Assembly (NCBI RefSeq): GCF_003265705.1
Contig: NW_020312827.1
Span: 15,209,340-15,273,339, forward strand
Direction: 5' to 3'
From: Callorhinus ursinus
Lineage: Eukaryota; Chordata; Mammalia; Carnivora; Otariidae
DNA length: 64,000 nt
Shown here: in pieces, positions 11,260 to 23,082 of the stretch
Position numbering within the stretch: the stretch's first letter is position 1
Layout of the letters: every line of letters begins with the position of its first letter
Position numbers and translations under genes: made by a program
Notes under the pieces: model-generated
What the model was told of the DNA's origin: nothing
The model's database searches: none
Seen by the model: the letters and a program-made list of their open reading frames with translations, nothing else

Positions 11260-11864
11260 GGAACTTCCAGCCATTGTGATGTAGAGTTCAATGAATCTTT
11301 GCCACAAGAAAATAAATATAAAACTGGACAAAATTGTGAAAAATAACCATCTCAGTGCTCTGAAAATCAATTTAGAGAAACAACAAATCGCAGAGTGGTT
11401 ATTGAAGTGTGGGATTCTACAGTATTGTTCCTGTGGCTGCTCTTATTCTTCTCCCTCTCAAGTCAGTCTGCAAAGTAGTTTTATCAGGGTGGGATTGGCT
11501 ATAAAACAAGAAGTTTTGCTGCCACCGGGGCCAGGTTTTATTTGGAGCAGAGAGTGAAAACTCATGCCCACTGGGCATGATTGGGAAAAACAGCAAACGT
11601 GGTAGAAAACAAATAGGGAAAACACACAACTTTTAGCCTGAGGTTGTAGACCAAGTTAGGGGTTTGGACCAACTATAAATTTAACAAAGACCCAGGAGCC
11701 AGGAGTGCCTTCAAACGTCTAGACAAACTTTCCACACAGCCCTGGCTGATGGGAAAATTTTATGCATGCGCAGTGGAGACCTTGCCTTGTCAATTTTTGC
11801 TATTCTACCTGGTTTCCAGACTCATAAAGCCATTCCAATACCATGGTCCTGGGCAAAGTGTAGG
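11260..11864. other. Unassigned sequence, possibly L1M 5' portion
   Basis: Starts GGGGGCGGAACTTCCAGCCA, reminiscent of old L1 5' UTR or HAL1 starts, then continues without a clear match up to the L1 ORF2 remnant at 11865. It contains GCATGCGCAGT at 11764-11774 and a 33-bp segment at 11781-11813 that recurs at 14115-14147. The two overlapping frames of 70-88 codons here are not protein-like. Confidence 0.35.
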
Positions 11865-13135
11865 CACGTAGCACAATGGAACACAATGAGTCCAGAGATA
11901 GATCTACACATAGTCAATTGATTTTCAACAAAGGTGCGAAGAAATTTCAATGGCAAAAAAAGAGTTTTTTCAATGAATAGTACTGTAACAATTTTGGATA
12001 TCCATATGCAAAAATAAGAACCTCTGTCTGTAAATTATACCCTATTGAAATTTATTCAAAGTTAACTAAATTTAAGAGCTACAACTATAAAATGTCTAGA
12101 ATAAAATACTTCTGACCTTGAGTTGGGTAAAAATTCTTAGACAGGACTCCCATAAAATAGAATTTGATAAATTTGACTTAATCACCAGAATGAAAACTTT
12201 TTCTCTTCAAAAGACACCACTAAGAAAATGAAAAGACAGGCCACGGATGGGAAGAAAATATTTGAATATTATGTATCTGAAAAATAATTCATATTTGGAA
12301 TGAAGAACTCTTATAACTGGCTAATAGGAAGACAAACAGCCAATTAAAAATTGAGTAAAATATTTGAATAGACACATCACCAAAGATGATACAAGGTTAT
12401 AAAAATTGCTAATAAGGAAACAAAAAGCTTCTCAACATCATTAGACATTGGAACAATGTAAATTTCCCCAATGTAGATTATACATCTACATCTATATGCC
12501 CTCTATGACAATGTTTTTTAAAAAACTGAAAATATCACGGTTTGGTGAATATTTGGAGAACTTGGAATCACCATACATTGCTGCTAAGAAAATAAAACGC
12601 TATGACCACTTTGGATAAAGATTTGACAGTTTCTTAAGATGTTAAACATATACTTACCATAAAACCCAATGATTCCATTCCTAGGTGTCTACCCGGAAAA
12701 AATTAAAATAGATTGTCTTCACAAAGACTGATATGGAAATGTTCCTAGCAGTATTATTCATAAGAGCTTTAAATTGGAAACAATCTAAATGCCCATCAAT
12801 GGATAAACAAAATGTGGTGTATTTATACAATAGAAATAAACTGGCAATGAAAAGAAATAAATGACTGATACATGCTACAGTATGAATGAATTTCAAAAAT
12901 GTGATGTTAAGTAAAATAAGCCAACATGAAAGATCACATGCCCAATGATTTAATTTAAATGAAATAACTAGAAAAAAGTAAATCTGTAGAGATAATAAGA
13001 ATATGAGTGATTTCCTGGAGCTGAGAGAAGGAATGGGGATTGACTGAAAATAGGCACAAGGGAATTTTGGAGGATTATGGAAATATTTTAAAATTGGATT
13101 TTGTTGATGATTGCACATCTGTATACATTTATTAA
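11865..13135 (+). mobile_element. Old L1M-type LINE remnant (ORF2 3' half)
   Basis: ORF2-derived phrases in order: ACATAGTCAATTGATTTTCA, AAAGGTGCGAAG, AAGAGCTACAACTATAAAA, CTTAGACAGG, CTTCAAAAGACACCACTAAG, GGCTAATAGGAAGAC, TGATTCCATTCCTAGG, CAAACTGAAAACAATCTAAATG-like text (ATTGGAAACAATCTAAATG), ending with GTATACATTTATTAAAAATC. Many stops. The 145-codon frame on the opposite strand at 12681-13118 is antisense to this element. Confidence 0.82.
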
Positions 13136-13151
13136 AAATCTGAGAACTTCT

Positions 13152-13343
13152 GGCGTGCCTGGGTGGCTCAGTCGTTAAGCATCTACCTTTGGCTCAGGTC
13201 ATGATCCCGGGGTCCTGGGATCGAACCCCACATTGGGCTCCCTGCTTGGCAGGGAGCCTGCTTCTCCCTCTCCTACTCCCCCTGCTTGTGTTCCCTCTCT
13301 CACTGTCTCTCTCTGTCAAATAAATAAATAAAATCTTAAAAAT
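13152..13343 (+). mobile_element. Carnivore SINE (SINEC), arctoid-like
   Basis: GTGCCTGGGTGGCTCAGTCG (A box), GGATCGAACCCC (B box), then CTGCTTGTGTTCCCTCTCTC and CTCTGTCAAATAAATAAAT. The 16-bp duplication AAATCTGAGAACTTCT lies at 13136-13151 and 13344-13359. The CT-rich middle resembles the SINEC form common in bears, seals and mustelids. The element landed at the 3' end of the old L1 at 11865-13135. Confidence 0.97.
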
Positions 13344-13359
13344 AAATCTGAGAACTTCT

Positions 13360-14114
13360 TACATTGGGTGAAATACAGAGTATGTAAGTTAGCCTGTAGA
13401 AAGCTATTATAAAAAAAGAGAATCTTTTCCTGCTTCAACTTGAAACAAAATTCTTTATTACTTTTTTTTTTTTTTTTAACATGGGCCCAGAGTATTGGGG
13501 AAGAACGTTGAGGAAATTTTGCTGGACATCATTTCCAAGACAGAATTGTAATAATAAGTTGAAAACATGATAGCCAATTTATGAACATACCAAGTGTTTA
13601 TTCTCTACCACACCGATTTGACTCACCTGGTGTTGGCAAATTTGAACATTAGAAAGAAATGACCGTGAATGCTACCTGAGCAGACCCATACCTAAAGAGG
13701 TGTCATTGAAAGACCACAGCTTCCACATATATGCATATGAATGGGAAAGAAGACAGAGTTTGGTTAGAGGACATTGATATTCCTGATTTTCTGGTACTCA
13801 GCATGAACTTCTGATACTCAGCATTGTATCATTCATGGTAAATTGTGGATGTGGATACTTAGTCTGACATTTTAAACAACCATCCCAATGACCAACAATA
13901 TTTTCTTTCAGTAAGATTACTTTGGCCAATTCTTTCTGATGAAATTATTCTTGTAGTAACATATGCTTTCAAGTTCCCCTAGAACAAAAGTTTCAGAATC
14001 TTGAGGTGCTATGTGACTTTCCATTAAACTGGTACGTACCTCCCTCAAATCTCACCCAGTTGTTCCTGTGCTTAAGCATATTTTAGTCTTTACTTCTAAA
14101 ATTTCTTCTTGTTT
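13360..14114. other. Unique sequence, no gene seen
   Basis: AT-rich and non-repetitive apart from an 18-bp T run near 13462-13479. No frame of note. Confidence 0.55.
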
Positions 14115-14147
14115 CTTGCCTTGCCAATTTTTGCTGTTCTAACTGGT

Positions 14148-14818
14148 GTAAACAACAAATGCTGGAGAGGTTGTGGAGAAAGGGGAACCTCTTACATTGT
14201 TGGTGGGAATGCAAACTGGTACAGCCACTTTGGAAAACAGTGTGGAGGTTCCTCAAAAAGTTAAAAATAGAGCCACCCTATGACACAGCAATTGCACTAC
14301 TGGGCCTTTACCCCAAAGACACAGATGTAGTGAAAAGAAGGGCCACATGCACCCCAATGTTCATAGCAGCAATGTCCACAATAGCCAGACTGGAAAGAGC
14401 TGAGATGCCCTTCAACAGATGAATGGATAAAGAAGATGTGGTCCATATATACAATGGAATATTACTCAGCCATCAGAAAGGTTGAATACCAAACTTTTGC
14501 ATGAACATGGGTGGGACTGGTGGAGTTATGCTAAGTGAAATAAGTCAAGCAGAGAAAGTCAATTATCACATGGTTTCACTTATTTGTGGAACATAAGGAA
14601 GAGCACAGAGGTCATTAAGAGGAGGAAGGGAAAAATGAAGGGGGGAAATCAGAGGGGGAGGTGAACCATGAGAGACTGTGGACTCTGGGAAACAAACTGA
14701 GGGTTTTAGAGGGGAGGGGGGTGGTTTAGCCTGGTGATGGGTATTAAGGGCACATACTGCATGGAGCACTGGGTGTTATATACAAACAATATCTCATGGA
14801 ACACTACATCAAAAAAAA
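14148..14818 (+). mobile_element. 5'-truncated carnivore L1 (ORF2 C-terminus and 3' UTR)
   Basis: Begins at AACAACAAATGCTGGAGAGG. It covers the last ORF2 codons: 14159-14422 is open and encodes the Cys/His-type C-terminal segment ([13 protein letters not shown]). It then runs through the 3' UTR (GGGTTTTAGAGGGGAGG, TTTAGCCTGGTGATGG, CACTGGGTGTTAT) to an A tail at 14810-14818. The CATATATACAATGGAATATT segment is unexpanded, unlike the two other L1s in this window. Its left neighbour at 14115-14147 may be a short inverted L1 piece. Confidence 0.93.
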
Positions 14819-14839
14819 ATTCTTCTTTCATGGAATCTT

Positions 14840-15250
14840 ATTTTTCCAACTTTATTGAGATAAAATTGACATATAACATTATGTAACTTTAAGGTGTACA
14901 ATGTGTTGATTTGATACAATTGTATATTGCAATATAACTAACAAGGATAGTGTTAGTTAACACCTCTATCACATTACATAATTACCATTGTGTGTGTGTT
15001 TGTGTATTGAGAACATTTAAGGTCTATTCTTAAAGCAACTGTCAAGTGTAATAGTACAACATTGTTATCTATAATCTTAATGCTGTACATTAGATCCCCA
15101 GAATTCAGTCATTCTTCTCACGGGAAATTTTCACTTTTTGACCAATATTGCCTCATCTCCCCCTACCCCCTCAGACCCTGGTACCCACTATTCTTCTGTT
15201 TGTATAAATTAGGCTTTTTCATGGACTCTTCTTATCACTATTGTGCTCTT
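14840..15250 (-). mobile_element. Old L1M 3' UTR fragment
   Basis: CAACTTTATTGAGATAAAATTGACATATAAC, cited here only by its first words, is followed by AAGGTGTACAATGTG, GTTAACACCTCTATCAC and CTGTACATTAGATCCCCAG, then CTTTTTGACCAATATTGCC. This is the reverse-strand order of an old L1M 3' UTR. The T-rich end is at the left. Confidence 0.75.
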
Positions 15251-16049
15251 AAATACAAGTTTTAGGCATAATTATATAATTTTTGAAGACAATTAGCTCT
15301 TCCCAAATGACACCTTCATAGCAATATAAATCATGCCTCCATTAAATGGTATACTAAGAAATTCTATTATTGTGTTCTACCACATAGATGGCGATTATCA
15401 GCAGTAGGTCATTCACCAATTATGTATATTCACATTGAAGAATAGGGATGTTGGTTTCTTTTGATTTTGAAACAAGAAAATGTATCTCCCAAGGATCCCT
15501 TTGGATTAATTCATTTCTTACATTCGCTCCCTACAGGTTGCTGACCATGTTTCTTTCACATAAATAAACTGGGTGTTAAGTTTTCTTTCTATAAGGGATA
15601 AAATTGATTGCTTTATTATTACCCTGCTTTACTGGTTTAAATGATTATAGCCTAGTAGATTGCTGTTATCTTATTAATTATGAATTAATTTAATTTGTGG
15701 AGGTTGAAAGCATTAGCTGGTTTTCTTTAATTAATTGTTTTTTGGATGAATTGCTGGAGGAGTCTTTTATAATGGTGATGTGGGCTAATACACAGGCTTT
15801 CATCTTTGGAGACCATGTCCTGATTTAGATGAGAGCCATAAATAATCTGAAACATCTTGTTTAGGTGCCACTCATGTCCTGATACTAACTCAATCAGTTC
15901 ACAGAGAGGAGTATTGGCCTTGGCAGAGAGAAAAAGCCTGAGGGACTTCCCTGAGACCTGCCTTTGCGAGAGTTACATGGAATGCTCCGTGCATCTGGTA
16001 GACTCTGAGCTGTACTGTAGTTCCCTCATCTGACTGTCCTTAGACTCTT
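15251..16049. other. Unique AT-rich sequence, candidate conserved element
   Basis: Positions 15600-15790 have dense TTAATTA/ATTAATT words and no repeat signature. See findings. The rest shows no gene or repeat that I can name. Confidence 0.5.
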
Positions 16050-16280
16050 CGGGATTGAATCCTGGCCCCATCTCATACCAGCTGCAGATGTCCTGCATGG
16101 TCTTGGACAAGTTACTTTACTATCTTGGTTTCAGCTTGCTCATTACAAAATTAGGGAAATAATTATAGTGACTTCAAAGGGTTGGTGAGAAGATTGAATA
16201 AAAATCACAAATACATATATAAAGTAATACTGGACACATAGTTCAATGCTCAATAGATGTTAACTGTATTATCACTGTTG
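16050..16280 (+). mobile_element. MIR SINE fragment
   Basis: GAATCCTGGCCCCATC, GGTCTTGGACAAGTTACTTTAC, GTTTCAGCTTGCTCATTAC, GTTGGTGAGAAGATTGAATA, then a CATAGTTCAATGCTCAATAGATG tail. This is the order of MIR from core to 3' end. Confidence 0.82.
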
Positions 16281-16699
16281 TATTGTTTTTTGGGTTATCA
16301 ACCAACCTTCTTAGAAGCCCCTTCCCCACCCTTCAGTTCTCCCTTCTTTCTTGACTTCATTCTTCTGTGACTCTGGGTTTCTTGGATATTCTTTTACCTG
16401 GACCTAAAAACACCAAAGATGAGCTTGTAATAATTTATGTACCTAAGATAGCATTTTTTCTTTATGCTGTTTAAATGAATTTTTCTTTGAATGTGAAAGG
16501 CATTTTCTTTCCACTTCATTGACTAATTATTGCATAACTCATATTTTATGCTGACATGTCTAAAAATTGATTGGTTGGTAAAGTTTTGATTTATGCAGTA
16601 AGCATTTTTGAAAGTACTTTTTGCAAGTATTACCCTCACTTTTTATTCTGAGTATACAGCCCTATGTTGTATAGTTTAAAAAGATCTTTTTATTTATAT

Positions 16700-16800
16700 G
16701 TTAGCTATGTTCATTTATTCATGCACCTAACAAATAAAATGAGCACCTGCTGTGTTCCAGGAATTGTTCTAGTAACTGGCATATAGCTTAAAAGTGACCA
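16700..16800 (-). mobile_element. L2-like fragment
   Basis: TTATTCATGCACCTAACAAAT, GAGCACCTGCTGTGTTCCAG and GAATTGTTCTAGTAACTGG resemble the reverse-strand L2 segment. Short and diverged. Confidence 0.5.
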
Positions 16801-18178
16801 CTGATTTCACAACATGGAACTCATTGGTAATCTTGATAGTTGATAGCCTTATCAGAGTGTGATTAAGAGTGAAAGAGAATAGAAAAATGAAAGAAAGCAA
16901 GTATAGATGATTTTTTGAGGAGTGTTTTAGGGAAGGAGAATAAAAAATGGGGAAGTAAATGAAATAAATTATAGAATCAGCAGAGGTTTGTTATTATTAT
17001 TGAGATGGAAAAATAATAGCTTGATTTCATGCTAATGAAAATGATCCAGTACTGCAAGAAAGATTGTTAATTCAGGAAAGAGAGGAGCAATTGCTGAAAG
17101 AGTATCCTTGAAGAAGGGAGAGGAAACAGAATCTGTGCAAGAGGAGTGCTGAAATTTTACAGGAGAAGAGAGTCATTTATAGTAAAATAAAAAGCTGGAT
17201 ATTGGTCATCAATGTTCATTAGCTAAATTGTCCTTAGTCATGTTCTCCTCTAATTAATTGGGCTGCCACAGATTTGCTTCCCTCATAATGGATATTTACT
17301 ATCTGCTCTCATTTATGGTTTCCTTTACCTTTACAGCATCCTACCTACCAGCCAGGACTCACCTCTATCTTTGCATTTAGCTCAAAATCTTATAATTATG
17401 TCTGCATGTGTCTCTCTCTCCCATTAAGACCTAGGCATCTTTGGGCTGATAGATCTTTTCCCCAGCAAGATCAAGGGCAGTAGGTGGAACAGAAATCAAC
17501 TATTTTCCTCTAGCTAGGGAGAGGCTATTTATAATTTCTCAATGAAGTCACTAGCTGGTTTGCTATTTTCTGCTTTCAGCTTTCCTAATTTTGCCCTTCC
17601 TGTGTAGTGAAATTAATTCACAAAATACATATGACACCTTTAGGATGATGATGTGTGTGAATTCATGTATATGGGTGTATGCAAATGTGTGTTTATGTAT
17701 AAATTTTAATTAGAAATATTTAGAAGGAGAGTAGGAACACTAACTTGTGAGAAACTGCATGAAGACCTGCATTCTGTATTTCTTTTCCAAGCATAGGCCT
17801 TGAGTTGAACACCTACACACACCTGCCTTTTCCTACTGATGGGAGCACTAGTCCTTTGGTACATTTTGGTGGAAGAGTGGCTCAAGGACGGGCACACGCT
17901 AAAAGAGAAGGCTGTTCCTTCTCCTTTAATTATAGTAGAAGAAGGAAGTTTTAATTGCTTTAATTAATGCCTTGAGTTTCTTTGAAATTCCCTTGCTCTT
18001 CTCTATAGCCATGATAACATCACAGCCTGTGTGTGAATTAGTTCCAGGAGCGATGGGGGACATTGACTTTATTCACATGAAATAGCCTTTGATTTCTTCT
18101 CATGTAAAACCTGCTTATCATGGTTACCACCTTGACTTTGCCAGTTGCTCTGAACTAATTTCTCATTCCTATTATCAG
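16801..18178. other. Unique sequence, no gene seen
   Basis: Mostly AT-rich, with purine-rich stretches near 16870-17150. I recognise no repeat. Positions 17900-18060 (TAATTATAG, TTTAATTAATGCC) look like non-coding conserved-type sequence. The 63-codon reverse frame at 17706-17897 has no recognisable features. Confidence 0.5.
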
Positions 18179-18194
18179 AGTAATGTTTTATTTA

Positions 18195-18400
18195 TTTATT
18201 TTTTTTTTAAAAAAGATTTTATTTATTTATTTGAGAGAGAGAGAACGAGAGATAGAGAGCATGAAAGGGAAGAGGGTCAGAGGGAGAAGCAGACTCGCTG
18301 CTGAGCAGGGAGCCCGATGTGGGACTTGATCCCGGGACTCCAGGATCATGACCTAAGCCAAAGGCAGTCGCTTAACCAACTGAGCCACCCAGGCACCCCA
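18195..18400 (-). mobile_element. Carnivore SINE (SINEC)
   Basis: Reverse copy with AAAGATTTTATTTATTTATT, a (GA)n middle, GAGCAGGGAGCCCGATGTGG and AACTGAGCCACCCAGGCACC. The flanking copies AGTAATGTTTTATTTA (18179-18194) and AGTGATGTTTTATTTA (18401-18416) are a target-site duplication with one change. Confidence 0.96.
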
Positions 18401-18747
18401 AGTGATGTTTTATTTAAATGAAACTTCTGCTCAAGAACTCTTTTGATTTTGAGGTAGGATAAAGAGAAAAATTATGGGGAGGGATGCACTCACTATGGGC
18501 TTTTTGTGAACTTTGAGATTCTTCACTTAAAAGATGATCTCTGATTGGATCTAGAATCAGAAATAGGAAGTAGGAATAATAATGAGATTTGAAAAAAATT
18601 AGAGTAAGATAGTAATACATCAATGATAATTTCCTGATCTTGAAAATTACACTCCAGTTATGTAAAATGTTAACATTTGGGGAATCTGGATGAAAGTGTA
18701 AGATTCTTTGTACTACTTGTGTAATTCTTTTTTAGGTTTGAAAACTT

Positions 18748-18935
18748 TTTTTTAAAGATTTATTTATTTATTTATTTTAGATAGAGAGCATGAGTGGGAG
18801 GGTCAGAGGTAGAGGGAGAGAGAATCTCAAGCAGATTCCATGTTGAGTGCACAGTGTGATGCAGGGCAGGATCTCAAGGCCTAAGCAGAAACCAAGAGTT
18901 AGATGCTTAACAGACTGAACTACTCAGGCTCCCCA
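18748..18935 (-). mobile_element. Older carnivore SINE
   Basis: Reverse copy: AAAGATTTATTTATTTATTT, GAGAGAATCTCAAGCAG, GATGCAGGGCAGGATCTC, GATGCTTAACAGACTGAACT. The 12-bp duplication GTTTGAAAACTT lies at 18736-18747 and 18936-18947. Both promoter boxes have drifted (A-box complement GAACTACTCAGG), so this is an old, probably silent copy. Confidence 0.92.
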
Positions 18936-18947
18936 GTTTGAAAACTT

Positions 18948-20639
18948 CTTGAAATAAAGAGCTAATGAGTGTCCTAAAGCTAAGTCTAAACTTATGTAAA
19001 CTGGGTACCAATGCAAAAAAAGAGAGAGGCTACATTTTGGGGGAAACAAGAAATCTGCTTGAAATTGCAGATTTTGGAGCAAGACCATTATCACAGTTGC
19101 TGAAAATAATGACCTTGAGGAAGACTTTGGAAAAAATCATAGAAATTGCCAAAGTAAGGATTGTGGACACATGCTGTCACATGAGAGGGGGATTGGGTTT
19201 TCTTCTATAGCTACTTAATGGGTTAGTTAAGGCCAGTAGATAAAAGATACAAAAGATGAGTCTGGGGTTATTATGAAGAAGACATTTCTAACAATTGGAC
19301 CTATTCAGAAATGAACTGCTATGTCACAGTTTCACTGCCATCGTTGGAAAGTTAAACCAGAGACCAAGTTACTTTTGCATTTTAATACTAAAGAAAGGGA
19401 TCCTGAATTGGGTGGGAAGTGAGACAAAACAAGCTGTGAGGTCCTTTCCAACATTAATAGCCTATGATTTTTTTCTTCTCACTAAGTGTTTGAATGATGC
19501 TCCCAATTGTATAGTTTACTATTTGATACTATCTCTAGCCCTCATATTGTGCATGCATATGTGTGTTTGTGTTTTCCCTCCTGAGGTTCAGGGTGTTTAA
19601 AATATTTGCCCCAAGATGATGATTTATATGGATTATACATGTGGATAATATTAGATGCTGCACAGTACTATTAAAGGTGATTTATTTATTTGTAGAACAG
19701 TGGCCCAAGACTGCTCCAAATATATCTACAGGGTGCAGGTTTGAAATTAATGTGCTAGAGTACTTTAACGTAGGGAGTATGCTGGCTGGGTTTGCTGATG
19801 TTCGGAGCAGCCAAAGGCTCTCACCTTGATGGATGGTTGTTTCTTTCTTGATCAATGCATGAATCATCTCTCCTAGGTCAACAAAGAGAGAAAACAGTAG
19901 GAGGGCCTGCCCAATGCTGGATTAAGTTCAAAACCGGTAGAGAAATTTACAATGTAGGGCAGATATAAGAAGGTATGTTTATTTGAATCCCTGACACATT
20001 ACTGTTTTTCAAGTTTATGCTACCTGGGCAGGATGGAAAAAAACAAAACAAAATAAACAACAGCAACAAAATAAAACAATATTTTTTTCTTTACTCATTG
20101 GAATGGCTTAAATGAGCTTATGGAAGACCATCCTTAGACTTAAGTTTGGATTTTCTGCAAGGAATAACAGTTGATTTATAAGTGAACCATATTATCAGGC
20201 TTTAAGTATTAGATCAAAATAAACTCTTGCAAATATCTTCACTTCATAGATTGTCATTTTTCTTAGAAAATAAAATAATATCCAAGGAAACAATGCAACA
20301 TTGCAATTGGTCAGTCTTATTTCAATCTTTAGGCTGAAGGAAGAGAGTCTTGTAAGGTACGGCAAAAGCATAGATGCTGTATGCCCTTACAGGTGGATCA
20401 TGGAAAGACAGCCTATGGGATAGTTAAGTATCATTACCAAAAGATTTTGCAGTTTCAAATATTAATTTTAAGACGGTGTTAGGGATATCTGGATATGGTA
20501 AAAAATAAAGGTGAATTCTACAGGATAAATCCTTTCTCACTTAAATTCAGCAAACCAAAGTATGTGTGATAGAATGGAGAAAGAATCCTATCCATGGAAA
20601 CCATTGCCTGTGCTTTATTTAAAAAAGGAAGGGGGGGTG
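18948..20639. other. Unique sequence with possible short L3/CR1-like tail
   Basis: Mostly non-repetitive. GTGAGGTCCTTTCCAACATT followed by AGCCTATGATTTTT at 19437-19472 resembles the 3' end of ancient CR1/L3 LINEs (GAGGTCCCTTCCAAC…TATGATT). That is too short to be sure. Frames of 60-101 codons at 18965-19210, 19295-19600 and 19641-19829 lack recognisable motifs. An A-rich tract is at 20038-20075. Confidence 0.45.
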
Positions 20640-20850
20640 CTTTGGAATCAGGCGGGCCTGCAGGAATTTAGATTGTTTTGCTTAACTTTTTTTGAGATAC
20701 CGGAAAAATGACTTCTTTTTCCTGAGTCTTAGTTTTTTTATTTGTAAAGTGGATAAGTAATATCAATTTCAAAAAGCTGTCATGAGAATTAAAAGAAGTA
20801 ATCTGGAGTACTTAGTATAGTGCCTGGCACAAAATAGACTGTTAACATTT
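20640..20850 (+). mobile_element. MIR SINE fragment
   Basis: TTTGGAATCAGGCGGGCCTG, CTGAGTCTTAGTTTTTTTAT, TGTAAAGTGGATAAGTAAT, GTCATGAGAATTAAAAGAAG and TAGTGCCTGGCACAAAATAG follow the full MIR order. Confidence 0.85.
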
Positions 20851-22224
20851 TCATTAACAAAATTAATTGTGTAATTATTTGTTTTTCTTCGACACTAGTC
20901 ATAATTAGGACAAGAACTGTGTTGCTATGCAGTGTTCTTGGTATTCCAAGAATCTAGTGCTGTGATTTGGGCATAATAATTGCTCACCAAGTACTTATGG
21001 ACTTAATTACTTAAATAATCTTAGTTTCTATTCTTCTGGGAGTTTAACTGAAGTGTGGGCTTGGTCATTGAGGGAGGCAGTGAGGAAGCTGGGCATGATC
21101 CTGCAATGCTCAGGATTTGGCTTCTCGGCCCTTTCCATCTGTTAATCCAAAGTTCTTCTTCTCCCAAGAAAGGAAGAAATATCATTTGGGAAATGAAAAC
21201 ATAATCTTCCTTTAAGAACTGGAAAAATCCAACCTGTTACGAATTTAGAGCAAAACTCTGGAGCCTTTGCCGGAGGAAGAAGTCTGAGGCAGTGAGGATC
21301 AGCAGACTTGGATAAAACAAGGCAGACTTGGAAAAATCACATCATTCTGGTTTCTTCCCTAAGTGTGGTAGCATTGATTGTCTTGAAGATCCTTTTTAAG
21401 GTGACAGCAGAATCAAGTCCTTCTGGATCTATCTTCCTTAGACGTCAGACGAAGACAGCTGTTTCAGGCATGAGTGAAACTGCTCTTATTCCTTCAAGAT
21501 TTGGATATCGCCTTCATCTTTCACATTAATCAGAGAAACGATGACATTAACTTTCCCAGGTGACTTTCAGTCCCTTCCCAGAAGTCTCTCAATCCTTCCA
21601 TGAATAGCAATGTGTGTGTGTTCTGCAAACAAATGAATTGCTTGAGCTCTCAAGAGTGTCACATTATGCAGACCAATTAGTTCAGAAGGTGGCTCATTAT
21701 TTTTGAAATTTCTGCCATCGGGTCTCTATAGTTAAATTTATCAGATGAGGGTTTTCAATTTTTTTAAAAAAATTTACTAAACTTCATTCCTTTTCCCCCC
21801 TTTACAATGCACCTGAGGTCTCTGAATCACTCCTGATCTTTTACTTTGTGTGTAATGAAAAGACTGATTTTTTCCTTCACGTTTATAGAAATAAGTGATT
21901 CTGTATCAGTGCTCCCAAAACCTTCTCTGAGTGCTCCCCTAAAAGCAGCCGACCGCTCTTTAATATTAATGGCCAGACAGAATGTATGGACAGACCATAG
22001 CAATTAAAAGAATGTTACCCCAACCATACCCAGAAGTTCATTTCTAACATTGGTGAATGTTTTGGAAGCAGAACAGGGAACTCTTGTCTGGTGTTAATGC
22101 TATAGGTCTGTAGAGACTTAATTATCAGTGTAGCTACTTGGAAAGTCACACCTTATATAGAATGTTAGTGAAACTAAACAGTGAATGGGGCTGTGGCAGA
22201 ATTCATTGAGGCCATATTGTACAT
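20851..22224. other. Unique sequence, no gene seen
   Basis: I recognise no repeats. Positions 21680-22030 look like conserved non-coding sequence (see findings). The 73-codon frame at 21308-21529 has no recognisable domain. Confidence 0.5.
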
Positions 22225-22410
22225 CAAAAACTATGAGCTTTGAAGTCAGAAAAACCTGGCTTTAATTCCTGGTTGTGTGACTTGTTATGTGATGTCTAGA
22301 AGCCTCAGTGTTCTTTCCTAGAAAACAGGAATACTTACATATATCTCAGGCAGTAGTTCAATGACCAAATTGAGAGAATAAATGTAAACACCGTTAGGGC
22401 CATGTATGTT
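22225..22410 (+). mobile_element. MIR SINE fragment
   Basis: GAGCTTTGAAGTCAGAAAAAC, TGGCTTTAATTCCTGGTTGTG, GAAGCCTCAGTGTTCTTTCC and GAGAGAATAAATGTAAACACC follow the MIR order, starting near its 5' end. Confidence 0.85.
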
Positions 22411-23031
22411 TCCTTGGCCTTTCACTAGCCATCATTTGAGAAGATCTGTCTTTGAAACTTATCTTCACCGTGGGAAATTACTTACAGTTTGAGTTAATTT
22501 GTTTCTTTTTTAGATAGGTATTCGGGCCCAGAGAGTTAGTTTCTCATCATTCTCAGTTCATTGGATACTTGTCATGGGTCCATGTGAGTCTCTTCTCATT
22601 GTCTTTATTCACTTTTATCCCTCAGTAACTCAGTTCCATTACTCTTGGTTCCCATAGGTGAATATATTAATGTGTTTTGATGTGTATCCTTTTATTTGTA
22701 TACATTCTTGTAGAACATGCATTATTACTTTGTATATAGTTCTAATTTATATAAATTATATTGCACAGTATATCTCATTATTTTATCTTTTCTACTCGAT
22801 ACTGTTTTAAATTTTCTACCTGTGTTCTGTGTGTGGAAGTCTACATTTTATTGCAGTGTATGCCTCCACTATATTGTGCCTCTCCATTCCCGCAGTTAGG
22901 GACACAGGAATTGCCTTCAATTCTCCTATTGGACTGGCAGAAATTAGAAAACTGAACAATTCCATGTGATAGGGATTTAGAACCCTCAAGCACTACTGGT
23001 GGGAGGATGGATGGGTATGCCCACTCTGGAG
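22411..23031. other. Sequence without recognised gene
   Basis: Positions 22660-22870 are TA-rich (GTATATAGTTCTAATTTATA) and may be part of an old repeat I cannot name. I see no credible coding frame. Confidence 0.45.
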
Positions 23032-23037
23032 GTGTGT

Positions 23038-23079
<42 letters not shown>
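23032..23079. repeat. (TG)n microsatellite at the L1 5' boundary
   Basis: Near-pure TG run with one A interruption (GTGTATGTG) near its start. The L1 body begins directly after it. Confidence 0.97.

Positions 23080-23082
<3 letters not shown>

Noticed and set aside
12681..13118. 145-codon reverse-strand open frame with hydrophobic content
   Set aside because: It is antisense to an old L1 ORF2 remnant. Hydrophobicity comes from complementing A-rich L1 sequence, and there is no known protein motif.
18965..19210. 81-codon frame with a Lys/Leu/Ile-rich, protein-like look
   Set aside because: I considered a processed pseudogene but could not match any family. There is no A tail or target-site duplication, so I do not report a gene.
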